Origin: Lachancea mirantina
Taxonomy: Eukaryota > Ascomycota > Saccharomycetes > Saccharomycetales > Saccharomycetaceae
Reading direction: 5' to 3'
Assembly (NCBI GenBank): GCA_900074745.1
Contig: LT598465.1
Location: forward strand, 1-64,000
DNA length: 64,000 nt
The position numbers and the translations under genes were made by a program. Below, piece by piece: positions 9,853 through 20,600 of the stretch. The notes under the pieces were generated by a model, which saw nothing but the letters and a program-made list of their open reading frames with translations, was not told where the DNA came from and did no database searches. Each line of letters begins with the position of its first letter. The first letter of the stretch is position 1.

Positions 9853-11118
9853 CTAGAGAAGCAAGAGGGCGGCCGCCAAGAAGTATAAAGGTTTGGCAGC
9901 GTTTGCAGAGCCTTCGCCGGTGAAAGTTGAAACAGCTGCAGTGGTGGAAGAAGACATTTTTGGTGCCGACGATGATGAAGCCGTCGCTGAGTTTGGTTGC
10001 GTAGTTTGAACAACCAAAGTAGACGCCGCCTTGACCATTGACGAGGCAGCGGCCTCAATTGATGCAGATGGTCCACCAAAAGAGTAAGAGCGTGCTTTAG
10101 ACGTGGTAGCCGCTGTCAATGGACAATAAGTGGTGTAAGTAGTAAACTCGTTTGTGACGGTTGTAATTCCGGTGGTCATGGCGACCTCAGAGCACTTGTT
10201 CTCGGAGCAAGAGGTAATAGTGACGACAGTGGTGGAAGGGGAAGACACAGTTTCTGTCGTGCTCGAGTTAGCAGTGTACCCAGCCCAATTGTTTGAAATG
10301 GCTGGGGGCTCGCCAGCAGGAGAACCGCCTGGTGCAGAGCCGCTTGGGGAGGAACCACTTGAGGCAGATCCACTTGGGGAAGATCCGCTTGGAGCCGAAC
10401 CGCTTGGGGAGGAACCGCTTGGAGCCGAACCGCTTGGGGAGGAACCGCTTGGAGCCGAACCGCTTGGGGAGGAACCGCTTGGAGCCGAACCGCTTGGGGA
10501 GGAACCGCTTGGAGCCGAACCGCTTGGGGAGGAACCGCTTGGAGCCGAACCGCTTGGGGAGGAACCGCTTGAAGCCGAACCGCTTGGGGAGGAACCGCTT
10601 GGAGCAGAACCGCTTGGGGAAGATCCGCCTGGAGATGAACTGCCTGGAGATGAACCGCCTTGGGAAGATCCACCTGTAGATGAACCGCCTTGGGAAGATC
10701 CAGACGTTCCGGCAAGAGAATTGTCTGGTGCATCAGAACCACAGTAGTCGCTCAAATAGCACTGGTAACCTTTCGAACAGGTGCTCTTAATAGTTCCCTC
10801 AATTTCGTATATTTGCACCCCATTCGAGAGCGCATCGGATAAAGACGCTCCACTTTGCGAAAGGGCTCCATTGACTTCCGACATTATACCGACCGGAAAC
10901 TCGGTTGTGGCAAAAACATCCTGAACGCATTGTACAAGGCTTTGCAACTGACCTGGATAATAAGTCAAAATATTTGAAATACCGTATTCGTATTGACAAG
11001 CAACTCCTTTACCATAGCCGGTTATACAGTCATTAAATGAATCGGTCCAATAGGGGCTGTCCAAGGCCGGAGTAGAGAACTCAACATTGATACCACCCAA
11101 AGCAGGAGGAGCAGACAT
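9853..11118 (-). CDS. Ser/Gly/Pro repeat protein with GPI-anchor-type C-terminus (probable cell-wall protein)
   Basis: The 421-residue protein has three parts. Residues 1-130 are a Cys-containing globular-looking region (six Cys, including CSKGYQCYLSDYCG). Residues about 135-265 are a low-complexity Ser/Gly/Pro/Ala tract built of the decapeptide SPSGSAPSGS. The remainder is a Thr/Ser-rich region that contains TTYCPLTAATTSKA, ends in a hydrophobic tail YFLAAALLLL, and follows GEGSANAAKP. A small-residue site plus a short hydrophobic C-terminus is the usual GPI-attachment signal of yeast wall mannoproteins. The oddity is the start: the first Met begins MSAPPALGG with no hydrophobic signal peptide. 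An in-frame stop lies nine codons upstream (complement of 11143-11145), and no canonical intron sites are visible upstream. The ortholog is not recognised. The wall location is inferred from composition and tail only. Confidence 0.72.
   Translation of the reverse strand: MSAPPALGGINVEFSTPALDSPYWTDSFNDCITGYGKGVACQYEYGISNILTYYPGQLQSLVQCVQDVFATTEFPVGIMSEVNGALSQSGASLSDALSNGVQIYEIEGTIKSTCSKGYQCYLSDYCGSDAPDNSLAGTSGSSQGGSSTGGSSQGGSSPGSSSPGGSSPSGSAPSGSSPSGSASSGSSPSGSAPSGSSPSGSAPSGSSPSGSAPSGSSPSGSAPSGSSPSGSAPSGSSPSGSAPSGSSPSGSASSGSSPSGSAPGGSPAGEPPAISNNWAGYTANSSTTETVSSPSTTVVTITSCSENKCSEVAMTTGITTVTNEFTTYTTYCPLTAATTSKARSYSFGGPSASIEAAASSMVKAASTLVVQTTQPNSATASSSSAPKMSSSTTAAVSTFTGEGSANAAKPLYFLAAALLLL
10351..10620 (-). 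repeat. 30-bp coding tandem repeat array
   Basis: Seven consecutive 30-bp units occupy 10411-10620, six nearly identical and the one at 10561-10590 with a single variant. Two more diverged units lie at 10351-10410, and irregular 15-bp half-units continue on both sides. Each unit is two related 15-mers containing CCGCTTGGGGA or CCGCTTGGAGC. It encodes ten residues (SPSGSAPSGS) of the GPI-type protein. The near-perfect identity of the inner units suggests recent expansion or ongoing homogenisation. Confidence 0.95.
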
Positions 11119-12775
11119 TTCTAATTGTATTTTTTTTGATCTTTAAGCGAGTGTTTTTCTTTGAAGAGAGCTAAACTTTGTACTTTGTTGAGCCCAAAGA
11201 AAAGAGGTGGACTTAAATATTAAAATTCCGAAATGGACCGGCCTTGTTTTTGTTTATCGGTCGCATTTTGGACCGTCGGCATCTTTTCCTAATCCTGTGG
11301 GGCGCTTTCTTTGGGTCTACGTCGAGCAAAGAAGGTTTGTGTGCCTATAGGCACAAAAGTGTATGCATCATGTGCATGTATCATTCTGTAATCTTGCATG
11401 AGGGCTCTTGGCGACCCGAGATATCCGGTTTTTTTTGTATTTTTCCGCCAAACCCGTGTCAAAGCTAGTCAAGCAGACATGACCGTAAACAGTACTGAAA
11501 GATGGGAGGCGGAAAGCGCTGCACGAAAAAAACTCGCACTACCGGGGCCTTACTAGAGTGATCTCTATCTGAGGGCGAAGAATAATTGAGGCTTACTTTC
11601 ATGCCGAGGCCTTTATGCTAAGGCGGAAAATTTTTAAGTTGATGAGCTGCATTGCGCGGTTTATTTAGGAGTTCTATGCTTGTCAAGTGCCACGTGCTTC
11701 GGCTCTAAGCTCGGTATGCATTTCCTCCTTCGGAGACTTTTCTTTTGGTTTTCAACCGAATTGAAATTATCTGGGGATTTTCATTCGTGCATTTAGAACC
11801 CCTTATCAAGGTGCCTTTAGCTGCCTGGAGGTGACTGTGCCTTCTCCCGCTTATGTTGTCGTTTGAAGTTTCTTTCTATAGACTTATTGATGGGGATCAG
11901 CACGTGGCACCTTGAAGGTGGACGATAATTGTGAGGTTTGACAGTCTTTCGAAGAGTCTGGTAACAAAATGATATGATGGACAACCCGAAAAAGATGCCT
12001 AGCTACGAATTTGTACTAGTACTTCTTTTTGGGATGTAGGCGGCAGACTATGTTAAAAAGTTTTTCGAAATTATGTTTAGTAAGGCCAAAGCGACATTTC
12101 AGTACTTTGATTTTTTAGGAGTCCGTTAAAACCTGCGCTTGCTTTACTTTATTATCTGAAGTTTGAAAGAAATATTCAGCCTTGGATCGGTATAATATCG
12201 GCATCAAAAGCGTCCACATTCTTTTGAAATCTTTCACGCGGTAAGAAAGCTCTGTAGAAGAAAGTTTTTAATTCTGAAATTAAAAGATATTAGCAGATAG
12301 CAGTCTCGTAAGACCGTAAGGTAAACGTGCCAGCAGATACTGTTGTTCATAGAACGTGTTAAGTCAAGAGATAGCGAGAGAATATAATATGTTAAATGAG
12401 AAGATCTTTTCGAACTGGCATGGCGCCCATTGTGCCTCACCCGTGTATAGGCTGTTAGACTTCTGACCAGAAACGTTTAGGATATGTTTGAACTATAAGA
12501 GAACCCGCTTTCTCCCTTTCAATTTTTGTCGCTAAAGCGCGAAAGTCACATGTACTCAGGCACAATAATTCTGCACCGAAATCATCCTAAACGACGAATA
12601 CCGCATACCTGATTTCATTTATAAAGCTGATTCAGGAACTGAAACCCCTTCAAATATGTTATTACACAGTAGTCGTAACTTTTACACTAGAGGCCAGCGA
12701 AGAGAGCATCTCATAAGGGGGTCTCCGCTAAAATATGTTCATGCTTCTTGACGTTTAATTGTTGTATGAATTGTT
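11119..12775. other. 1.66-kb divergent intergenic region between GPI-type gene and ATG2
   Basis: No gene is supported. The length is exceptional for this compact window and fits a complex promoter of a regulated cell-surface gene. Two CACGTG boxes at 11691-11696 and 11901-11906 lie inside an inverted repeat. The last few hundred bases before 12776 serve as the ATG2 promoter. Confidence 0.6.
11683..11915. repeat. inverted repeat carrying two CACGTG boxes
   Basis: Plus-strand TCAAGTGCCACGTGCT at 11683-11698 matches the reverse complement of AGCACGTGGCACCTTGA at 11899-11915, apart from one inserted base. The arms are separated by 200 bp. CACGTG is a binding core for Cbf1 or Pho4-type bHLH factors. 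The matching flanks mean the two sites are related beyond the palindromic core. Confidence 0.7.
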
Positions 12776-15700
12776 ATGGCGGCCTGGTTACCTCAGAATA
12801 TACAAAGAAGGCTTCTTTTATATTTCTTACAGAAAATCTCTCTTTTTTCTCAGGTTGATGTATCGACGCTGGACGTCTCTCTAGGTTCAAACTCCCAGTT
12901 TTCTTTCCATCACTTAGACCTGGACGTAGAGAGTCTCATCATACCCAATGTTGTCGTTAGGAGCGGCTATGTCAAAAAACTCGATCTCAAACTAACTGTG
13001 AGTGGAGGAGTCAACGTCATCGCCGATGGGCTGTCGTTCGTTCTGAAACCTTCTCCAGACGATAATCTGGATACCCTCGGGTTTTCGATAACCAAGACCG
13101 TTCTAGATTTGACAAGCTCCATGGTTGATATTCAAAATGGAGAAGCCAAGCCTTTGGAAGCAGAGGATTGGAGCAGCGATGGCGAAGATTCTCACTCTCA
13201 ACTACCGAAAAATGTGCAGCCTACTTTATTACAGTCTATGAGAAACAAGGGACTAGAGATTGCATTGGCGAATTTATCTGTGTGCGTTGAAAATGCCACA
13301 TTCACTTTTCTCTTTCCCGAAAACATTACCTTGGAGGCGACGCTAGCAAATGCAACTTTCAAAACTTCTTCCGAAAGACGGTTAGTGGATTTGCAGGAGT
13401 TCAAAGTGCGGTGTATCCGAAAATTTGAAAGCCTGAAGGATCCCCACCTTCCCGAGGCTTCGAACGAATCAATGGGAACGTCCAAAACGGAGTCAACGTC
13501 ACTCTATTTGAGCGCCCTTCAAACGGCGCCAGACCCTTCGGAAGAGGAATACTCTTCCATGACTAACAATTGCGAAGTCGATCAGCTTTTTTGCATTAAT
13601 AATGCTCAAATGTCTTTTGAAGGATTTAGATCGGTGGATGATTTTGAGGTGCGAGATTTGGAGGTTAAGATTGACACCATCGAGGTGGGTGCTTATGCTT
13701 TTTTTACGTCAAATTATCCTGTTCTGAAAACGCTAATGAAGATCATCAGTCTAGAGACGTCAGCACCCAAGGTTAAAGCAGCAAATTTGAATAATTATAA
13801 AAGATTTCAGTTAGAGCAAGAAATGGACGGTGCTGTACAGTTTTCATCTCTGAGCATTTCCCGGATCGACATTTTGCTGTCATCGAAACTCAGGCTTGTG
13901 GTGAAGAACTTAGGAATCTCGAGGCGGCAAACCGAGTTGATTCAAATGTCTGTTAATAACATACATTTTCTTTTCGAAGGAAAGAAGCACGAGTGCTTTT
14001 CACAGGTAGATGAATTGGAAATATTGAATTTCTCGTTCAACTGCAAAACCTCCTTTTTGGATGTCAATTTGTATCATGAACTGAGATTAAACATTTGCGT
14101 TGAAGTTTTAGATGAACTGATGGATTCGTTTGCTGCGGTGTCGCGAGCTTTAGAAGACTGGCAAACGTACACATCTAATAAGCGAGTTTCGTCGACAAAT
14201 TCGAGAACTTTGTTTCACAAGATCAATTCGCGTCTCATTTTGCTAACATTAACTCTTCCAGAGGGCTCTTTAGATTTTAAGATACCCAGTTTGGAATCCA
14301 CAGACACCAATCTTTTAACTATGCCCGAATTCACAGTTACTTTTCGTGATAAGTTCGGCAACCATCAAAAGTTTTCGATGAAAGACGTCGCCTTAAGAAG
14401 CCAGACAACAATGACACAAACTTGCACCTACGATATTGGATCGAATGAGCGATTAGTTTCTTCAAAGAGCATTTGGACCATAAAAGATATCTCATTTAGT
14501 GGAAGGCTAGAAGACATATTTTGCTTGTGCAATAGACTTCAATTACTGTCGACACGATTGAAAGAAAAATTCAAATCTTCAAATATTTCCAAAGCGAAAG
14601 GGCCAGGTCCCCCTAGGAAAAACCTGAAGAAGAGCGTCCGAATTATGAATGCCTCAAGCATCACGTACAAACAAAGTCTTGTTGTAAAATGTGTGGTTAA
14701 AATTGATAAAATTAAAATTATTATCAAAGAATCATTAGGGGAGGGATTTGGCAATATTGAAGGTACTGTGGAAAAGGGAATCATTCACATTCCGGATGAC
14801 GGTGACTTCACTTTTTGTAGTGAAGCAATTGGACTCAAGCGAGTAGCAAATGGTGAGAAGGAGCTTTTCATTTCCAATTTCAATTTTACAAGAGACGTTA
14901 CCAAACCATCTTTGTTGCTCCATTTGAAAAATGGTAAGACATTACAGCTCATTTTGAACACATGCTCGCTATATTATCATGCCAGGTTGCTCGACTTTCT
15001 CCAAGATACGAAGAATCAGGGCGAAAATACGAATGGTAAGAAAACGATGCATCCCGAGAAAACAGCTCCCGTGACTGATAATAAGAGTGTAGAGTTGAAA
15101 TTGAATGACTGTGCTTTACATTTGAGACCTTACAGACTAAAGTCAGAGCTTCTAATTGCGGTTAACAGGTCAATACTAGTGATTGAATTCCCTTCTTTGA
15201 GTTTTCGTGGATCACTCAAGGCTCTATCAATTCTTCTCATCGATGACCTGGCCAATATCAAGAGCACAACCAATATCACAACATCTCTGTCGTCACATTT
15301 TGTTAAAAGTGGCTTCGCTAATCTAGGAAGACTTGATGTGGTATCCTTGTCAGGATCATTTAATGAGTTAGGTTTGAATTGTCAGGTAAATGCTGGTACG
15401 CTTTTTCTTTCTGTATGTGCCGATTCAAATCACACTCTCACGCAAGTCTTAGCGGACTTGAAGCCACCAATATCCTTCAGCGACGATGCAAAATATCAGA
15501 CGCGCATTCCCTTGACTGATGTTTTTGAGGATGTGGAACCATTCTATTTCACTGAAGATAAAATACAATCAGGCGATCTCAATGTTAAAGAAGAGTCCAT
15601 TGCGGTGATAGATGACTTTTTTAATCAAGTTTCAGATCTGCCTAGCAACCAGTCAAGTGTGCTCCTAGGTTCCACCGTCGCTGACGCCAGGGTATCAGGA

Positions 15701-17446
15701 AGTTTGTTACAAGCCGTTGAGGGATATTTTGATACCGAGAAGAGTGAAATACCGACCGCAAATTCTGGAGATGACACGAACTGTAATGTTTCGCTGTCTG
15801 TTAGCGTTTCAAGATTGTCCATAAAACTTTATGACGGTTTTGATTGGAAGTTTACGAGAAGCGGCATTTCGGAGCTTATTAAAACAATGGAAAATGAAAT
15901 ACGTCAGAATCACAAATCTCAAGCCGGCGAGCAAGTAGCCGGATCTGCTTTTGACTCTATCTACATCTTTGCACCCGGCTCTGAATCAGGAGAAGTTAAA
16001 TTGAGACATATTGTCAACGAAGATATACAGAGTGGGCAGAAGCTCAATCTGGAGGAGGAGAATGAAAAATTACGGTTGAGGCCGTCGAAAGCACACAAAG
16101 CTCTCATCGATGTGCAGCATTTAAAAATTACTTTCAAGGGTTTTGACATTGATGGATTGACTAAGTCTCAGAGCAATGAGTCTGCTGACACTCTAAATGA
16201 AATCAAACTATGCTGTAACAGCTTTGAGATTATAGACAATGTTTTCACCTCAACATGGAATAAATTTTTGACCCGTCTGAAGGGTGAGACTCCTTTCGAA
16301 GGTGCTCCCATGCTTGATGCTAAGATAAAAACTGTAAGGCCAATCGATTTCCTCGCAGCAACCGAAATTATTTTAACTGTACGTGTCTCACCGTTGAGAT
16401 TGCACGTTGACCAAGACACTTTGGATTTTTTAATAAGATTTGGAGAGTTTAGAGATACCAGGTTTGCCTTAATTGATGAATATCCAGATATACTTTATTT
16501 TCAAAAGGTGGAGATAAATTCAGTTGATGTGAAATTGGATTACAAGCCAAAAAAAGTCGATTATGCTGGTCTCAAATCAGGGCACACAAGCGAGCTCATG
16601 AATTTTTTCATCTTAGACGGTTCTAAAATAAAACTTAAGCACGTTGTCTTATATGGCGTTTTTGGGTTGCCAGAGTTGAATAAAGCTCTGAATAAAATTT
16701 GGACCCCTGACATCACTGGTACCCAGCTGGCTGGTGTTCTTTCTGGAGTAGCACCCATGAAAACGCTGGTAACTTTGGGTACTGGTATCAAGGCTCTGGC
16801 TACTCTGCCGGTGCAAGAGTATAAGAGGGATAAGCCAGTCATAAGGGGCGTTCAGAAAGGGGCACAAATATTCATGAAAGTGGCAACTGGCGAAATTGTG
16901 AGGCTCGGGGTCAAAGTAGCGTCGGGAACGCAAAGTGTCCTGGAGAATACCGAGGGCTATTTAGGTGGGAAAGTCTCAGCTACAGCCATTTTAGATGATG
17001 AATTGGAAGTGGACCTCGTCTCGGAAGCCACTTTCCGAAAATACGAAAAACTGATTGGTGGCAGAAATCCAACGGCAGGCGGAAGCTCAGATCCAGATGC
17101 GATCGTGGTAGAGCAAGCGTCTTCTGTTGGCTCACCTCGAGTTTTCAGCCTTTATGCGAACCAACCAGGGACGATTCAGAAAGGACTTAGCCAAGCAAAA
17201 GGTGCCATGGAACGAAATAGTTCAATTGCTTACGAGGCAATAAAAAGAGCACATAGAGAATTCACAGCAGCCGCGAACGCTCAAGAGTCGGCTTCATCCG
17301 TCGCGCATGCATTGCCTGTGGCTATTTTGAGACCTTTAATTGGTGTCACGGAGGCGATATCAAAGACTCTTCAAGGTCTATCCAATGAACTCAATGAAAA
17401 CCAGCTACAAGAATTAGAACAAAAGTATAAATCACGCAAAAGATGA
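12776..17446 (+). CDS. ATG2: autophagy lipid-transfer protein Atg2
   Basis: Atg2 is a rod-shaped lipid-transfer protein that bridges the ER and the growing phagophore, working with Atg18 and Atg9. The 1556-residue product (S. cerevisiae 1592) opens with the chorein-type N-terminus MAAWLPQNIQRRLLLYFLQK, very close to the S. cerevisiae start. It has the central LIDEYPDILYFQK...LDYKPKKVDYAGL segment around residues 1235-1265, and a C-terminal region with VLYGVFGL, WTPDITGTQLAGVL and AILRPLIGVTEAISKTLQG. In S. cerevisiae the neighbour is ZWF1 (YNL241C); here LRG1 lies between them. The reading frame is intact from the first ATG and its length fits, so the call is secure. Confidence 0.98.
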   Translation: MAAWLPQNIQRRLLLYFLQKISLFSQVDVSTLDVSLGSNSQFSFHHLDLDVESLIIPNVVVRSGYVKKLDLKLTVSGGVNVIADGLSFVLKPSPDDNLDTLGFSITKTVLDLTSSMVDIQNGEAKPLEAEDWSSDGEDSHSQLPKNVQPTLLQSMRNKGLEIALANLSVCVENATFTFLFPENITLEATLANATFKTSSERRLVDLQEFKVRCIRKFESLKDPHLPEASNESMGTSKTESTSLYLSALQTAPDPSEEEYSSMTNNCEVDQLFCINNAQMSFEGFRSVDDFEVRDLEVKIDTIEVGAYAFFTSNYPVLKTLMKIISLETSAPKVKAANLNNYKRFQLEQEMDGAVQFSSLSISRIDILLSSKLRLVVKNLGISRRQTELIQMSVNNIHFLFEGKKHECFSQVDELEILNFSFNCKTSFLDVNLYHELRLNICVEVLDELMDSFAAVSRALEDWQTYTSNKRVSSTNSRTLFHKINSRLILLTLTLPEGSLDFKIPSLESTDTNLLTMPEFTVTFRDKFGNHQKFSMKDVALRSQTTMTQTCTYDIGSNERLVSSKSIWTIKDISFSGRLEDIFCLCNRLQLLSTRLKEKFKSSNISKAKGPGPPRKNLKKSVRIMNASSITYKQSLVVKCVVKIDKIKIIIKESLGEGFGNIEGTVEKGIIHIPDDGDFTFCSEAIGLKRVANGEKELFISNFNFTRDVTKPSLLLHLKNGKTLQLILNTCSLYYHARLLDFLQDTKNQGENTNGKKTMHPEKTAPVTDNKSVELKLNDCALHLRPYRLKSELLIAVNRSILVIEFPSLSFRGSLKALSILLIDDLANIKSTTNITTSLSSHFVKSGFANLGRLDVVSLSGSFNELGLNCQVNAGTLFLSVCADSNHTLTQVLADLKPPISFSDDAKYQTRIPLTDVFEDVEPFYFTEDKIQSGDLNVKEESIAVIDDFFNQVSDLPSNQSSVLLGSTVADARVSGSLLQAVEGYFDTEKSEIPTANSGDDTNCNVSLSVSVSRLSIKLYDGFDWKFTRSGISELIKTMENEIRQNHKSQAGEQVAGSAFDSIYIFAPGSESGEVKLRHIVNEDIQSGQKLNLEEENEKLRLRPSKAHKALIDVQHLKITFKGFDIDGLTKSQSNESADTLNEIKLCCNSFEIIDNVFTSTWNKFLTRLKGETPFEGAPMLDAKIKTVRPIDFLAATEIILTVRVSPLRLHVDQDTLDFLIRFGEFRDTRFALIDEYPDILYFQKVEINSVDVKLDYKPKKVDYAGLKSGHTSELMNFFILDGSKIKLKHVVLYGVFGLPELNKALNKIWTPDITGTQLAGVLSGVAPMKTLVTLGTGIKALATLPVQEYKRDKPVIRGVQKGAQIFMKVATGEIVRLGVKVASGTQSVLENTEGYLGGKVSATAILDDELEVDLVSEATFRKYEKLIGGRNPTAGGSSDPDAIVVEQASSVGSPRVFSLYANQPGTIQKGLSQAKGAMERNSSIAYEAIKRAHREFTAAANAQESASSVAHALPVAILRPLIGVTEAISKTLQGLSNELNENQLQELEQKYKSRKR

Positions 17447-17511
17447 TAATCGTCATGTCGCTGGGTTTGGGCTGATGAATGTATAGTTTCAAAAACATAG
17501 ACAAGATTTTG

Positions 17512-17519
17512 TCACGTGA
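17512..17519 (+). promoter_or_regulatory. TCACGTGA E-box in the ATG2-LRG1 gap
   Basis: A TCACGTGA palindrome lies about 175 bp before the LRG1 start codon in the 247-bp gap. The motif matches the Cbf1-type site. Function is inferred from the motif only. Confidence 0.4.
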
Positions 17520-17693
17520 TAAAGAAATAATCAACGAAACAATAGTTCTCCACTTGACAATATAGCGTGTTATGTTGTAGTCTATTTGAAGGTATCACAG
17601 CCAGAGTTGGTTTTCGTTCCCAGGATCTTGAGTTTAAGATTCGATTCCAGCCTCATTTTGATCCTCTGTCAAATTTTTGGAGAGCTCTAGAGT

Positions 17694-20600
17694 ATGAATC
17701 TCGCAGCGGGATTGTCGAACGCCCATGTTTCGGCAACACACGGAGATCATACAGACAACCCACGATATCAACTACCATCCAAACCAGAAGCTGCGTACGG
17801 GGGCAAAAGATTGGTATCGACTGCTAGGCCTACGTTAAGCCCTCGCCAAAGTTCGAAAACAAGCAAAATATGCGCTCGATGTGGTACCGCTATACACCAA
17901 GGATCTTTGAAGGCCCTCGGAAAATATTTTCACGAAGAATGCTTTGTCTGCTTTGATTGTGGTGATACCTGCAGGCCAAAGTATTTCCCATTCGAAGACC
18001 CCAAAACGCATCAACTAATCCCTCTTTGTCAACAAGACTACTTCAAGAGAAATAACTTGCTCTGCCATGTGTGCGACAAGCCTTTGAGAGGTGTTTATTA
18101 CAATGCATTTGGCAAGTTATATGATGAAGAACATTTTTGTTGCAAAATATGCCACGAAAAGTGCGGTATAAACACTTGCTTCAACTACAATGACGACCTG
18201 TATTGCAAATATCACTTCCTCAAATTGTTTTCACATCGCTGCAAAGGTTGCAATTACCCAATTTCAGACCAGTACATTGAATTTCCGAGAGGGGATGAGG
18301 TTCACAGATGGCATCCGGAATGCTATGGAATTCATAAGTACTGGCACGTCAATATTCCACCCGAGGCGGTGGGACTCCCTAGACTGAAGGAGTACAAAGA
18401 AAACACCGATCCAAAGAGTTTTGAAAAGCTTCATCCCTCGCGACAAGAGCTAGAGAAACAGGTGAATAGCTTCGGAAACCTCATTGCGAAAACATGGTCT
18501 GTCCTTTACAAGTTTGAAGAAGAAGCTGCAGTTTGCATTTCTGATATGTTTCAATACCTTACAAGTCTGGATCAATTGAAAGGTCTGCATTCAGCTGCTC
18601 TCCTTGTCTTGAAAACGGAATGCCTTTTTAGAGGGCTGGACTCTCTAAACTCTCTGACAAATTTTGATATGAAAACTCCAAATTCTTCTCTCACTGCTAA
18701 TGATCCTAACCATGTTCTCCTGGATGTGCCTATCGAAATGGAATCGGCTGCATATAAGTATGCCAAACTCCCTCGAAATTTCTCTACGAAATTGATGATT
18801 TATTTGCAGTTGCTGCGCAAGCTCAGTGCCGCCCCTAGCGACAAGGATGTTAATGTTTCTTCGTTGATGTCAGTAATCACAGGGCTGGCCCACTTTTTGA
18901 AGCTTCTTGTTAGACATGGACTTCAAACTGCACTTGAGAGAAACAGATCTGTCCACACAGCTAATGCTTTGATCAAGTTTCTACGTGATATCGAGCATAA
19001 TGAGGCTTTTGTGGACAAACCTTTCGATCACGTTGATGTTTCAATCGATGCTACAGATTGTTGCGCACATTGCCGAAAGTACATCCAAGAGGCGTGCCTT
19101 CAGTTCCGCACTTACCGTTGGCATAAAAATTGTTTAGGCTGCTCTAGTTGTCAGGCTCCAATTGATATGTATGGTGTCGCAGACGCGGCATTTGATCTAA
19201 GAGAGGAAAAGGTTTTCTGTGCACAATGTGCTGTGAGAAACCCTGAATCATCTCCAGGATTCAAGCCCGTCACCAAGCTTGCTCAGCTTATATTTTTACT
19301 GAAAATCGCCTTGATACGGTCAAAGGCTGTCATGGAAATTCAGCTTAAGAATAAAGATGCTCTCAACAGGTCCAACAGTGTGAAAGAGTCAATATCAATG
19401 CAGCAAACTTACATCAGAACCCTTAATGACATCAAAAGGCTCAAATCAAGACGACAAAGTGTTCCTCTGAGCAGTAACAAACGGGAAGCACGACGCTCCA
19501 AAATCATCGAGACTTCTGAAATGGATTTAATAGACGAAGAATCAGCAAAAGAAAAGTCCTTAATAATTCAAACCGAGAGAATTAATCTACCCAAGGAGGG
19601 GCAAAATATGTTTAACAGTACCAAAACCTTAACACTCGATGACATCTCCAGAATTGTGGCTGCTGAACAGGCTCGAGAGTTGAGACCTAACGCCTTCACA
19701 TACTTCAAAAAACTGAAAGATAATGACGACGAAGTGGTTGGAATTGTGAACAAAAAAGGTGGCATCTATTTTTCTGAACTTCAACCTCGTGAAATGTATA
19801 TAGTGAGGTTATTGGCCTTGGCCTTGCTTGGCGCTGAGCCCAATAGCCCGTTGTCAAAGTTTCCGAGTCAGGTACAGAAATTAATTCCTCAGCCTCCGAA
19901 AGAACCAAAACAACCGTCAGGAACGTTTTGGTCGAGAATGAAAATTATGATGTCAAAGGACACTAAGCGAGCTTCCTGTCAAAAGGTTTTTGGGTCAAGT
20001 TTAGACCTTTTGAGTAACGAGTGGGGTACCGAATCGGACCTTGGTATAGGTCCCTCGAAGATTAAAATTCCGATAATAATTGATGAGCTTATTTCTTCAT
20101 TACGGCAAATGGACATGTCGGTTGAGGGTATTTTCAGGAAAAACGGCAATATTAGGAAGTTAAGAGAGCTCGCTAATGCAATCGACAGCAACCCTTCCGA
20201 AGTGCCGGATTTATCAAAAGAAAATGCTGTACAGTTATCTGCTTTATTAAAAAAGTTTTTGAGAGACCTTCCGGATCCACTGCTTACCTTTCCACTATAT
20301 GACATTTGGATCGAAGTTGCCAAAATTGACTCAGACTTCGAAAAGCACAAATACTATAATTTGCTGTATGCACTGCTGCCAACATCACATCGGAACCTTG
20401 CTGAGGTGTTGTTTTCATTCCTCCACTGGACTTCGTCGTTCTCTCATATCGACAGTCAGATGGGATCCAAAATGGACATTCATAATCTCTCAACTGTCAT
20501 CACACCTAATATTCTTTATCATCTCGGTAACACATCAACACAACCTACGGTGAACGGTGGAGCTATTCACAACACTTACAAAGACGCATTTGCTCAGAAC

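Noticed and set aside
10154-10747. Plus-strand 197-codon frame and parallel frames across the repeat
   Set aside because: These are by-products of the 30-bp repeat array, which has no stops in several frames. The minus-strand frame alone has non-repeat N- and C-terminal domains.
17638-17649. B-box-like GATTCGATTCC before LRG1
   Set aside because: No A box or cloverleaf pairing around it, so it is not a tRNA gene.
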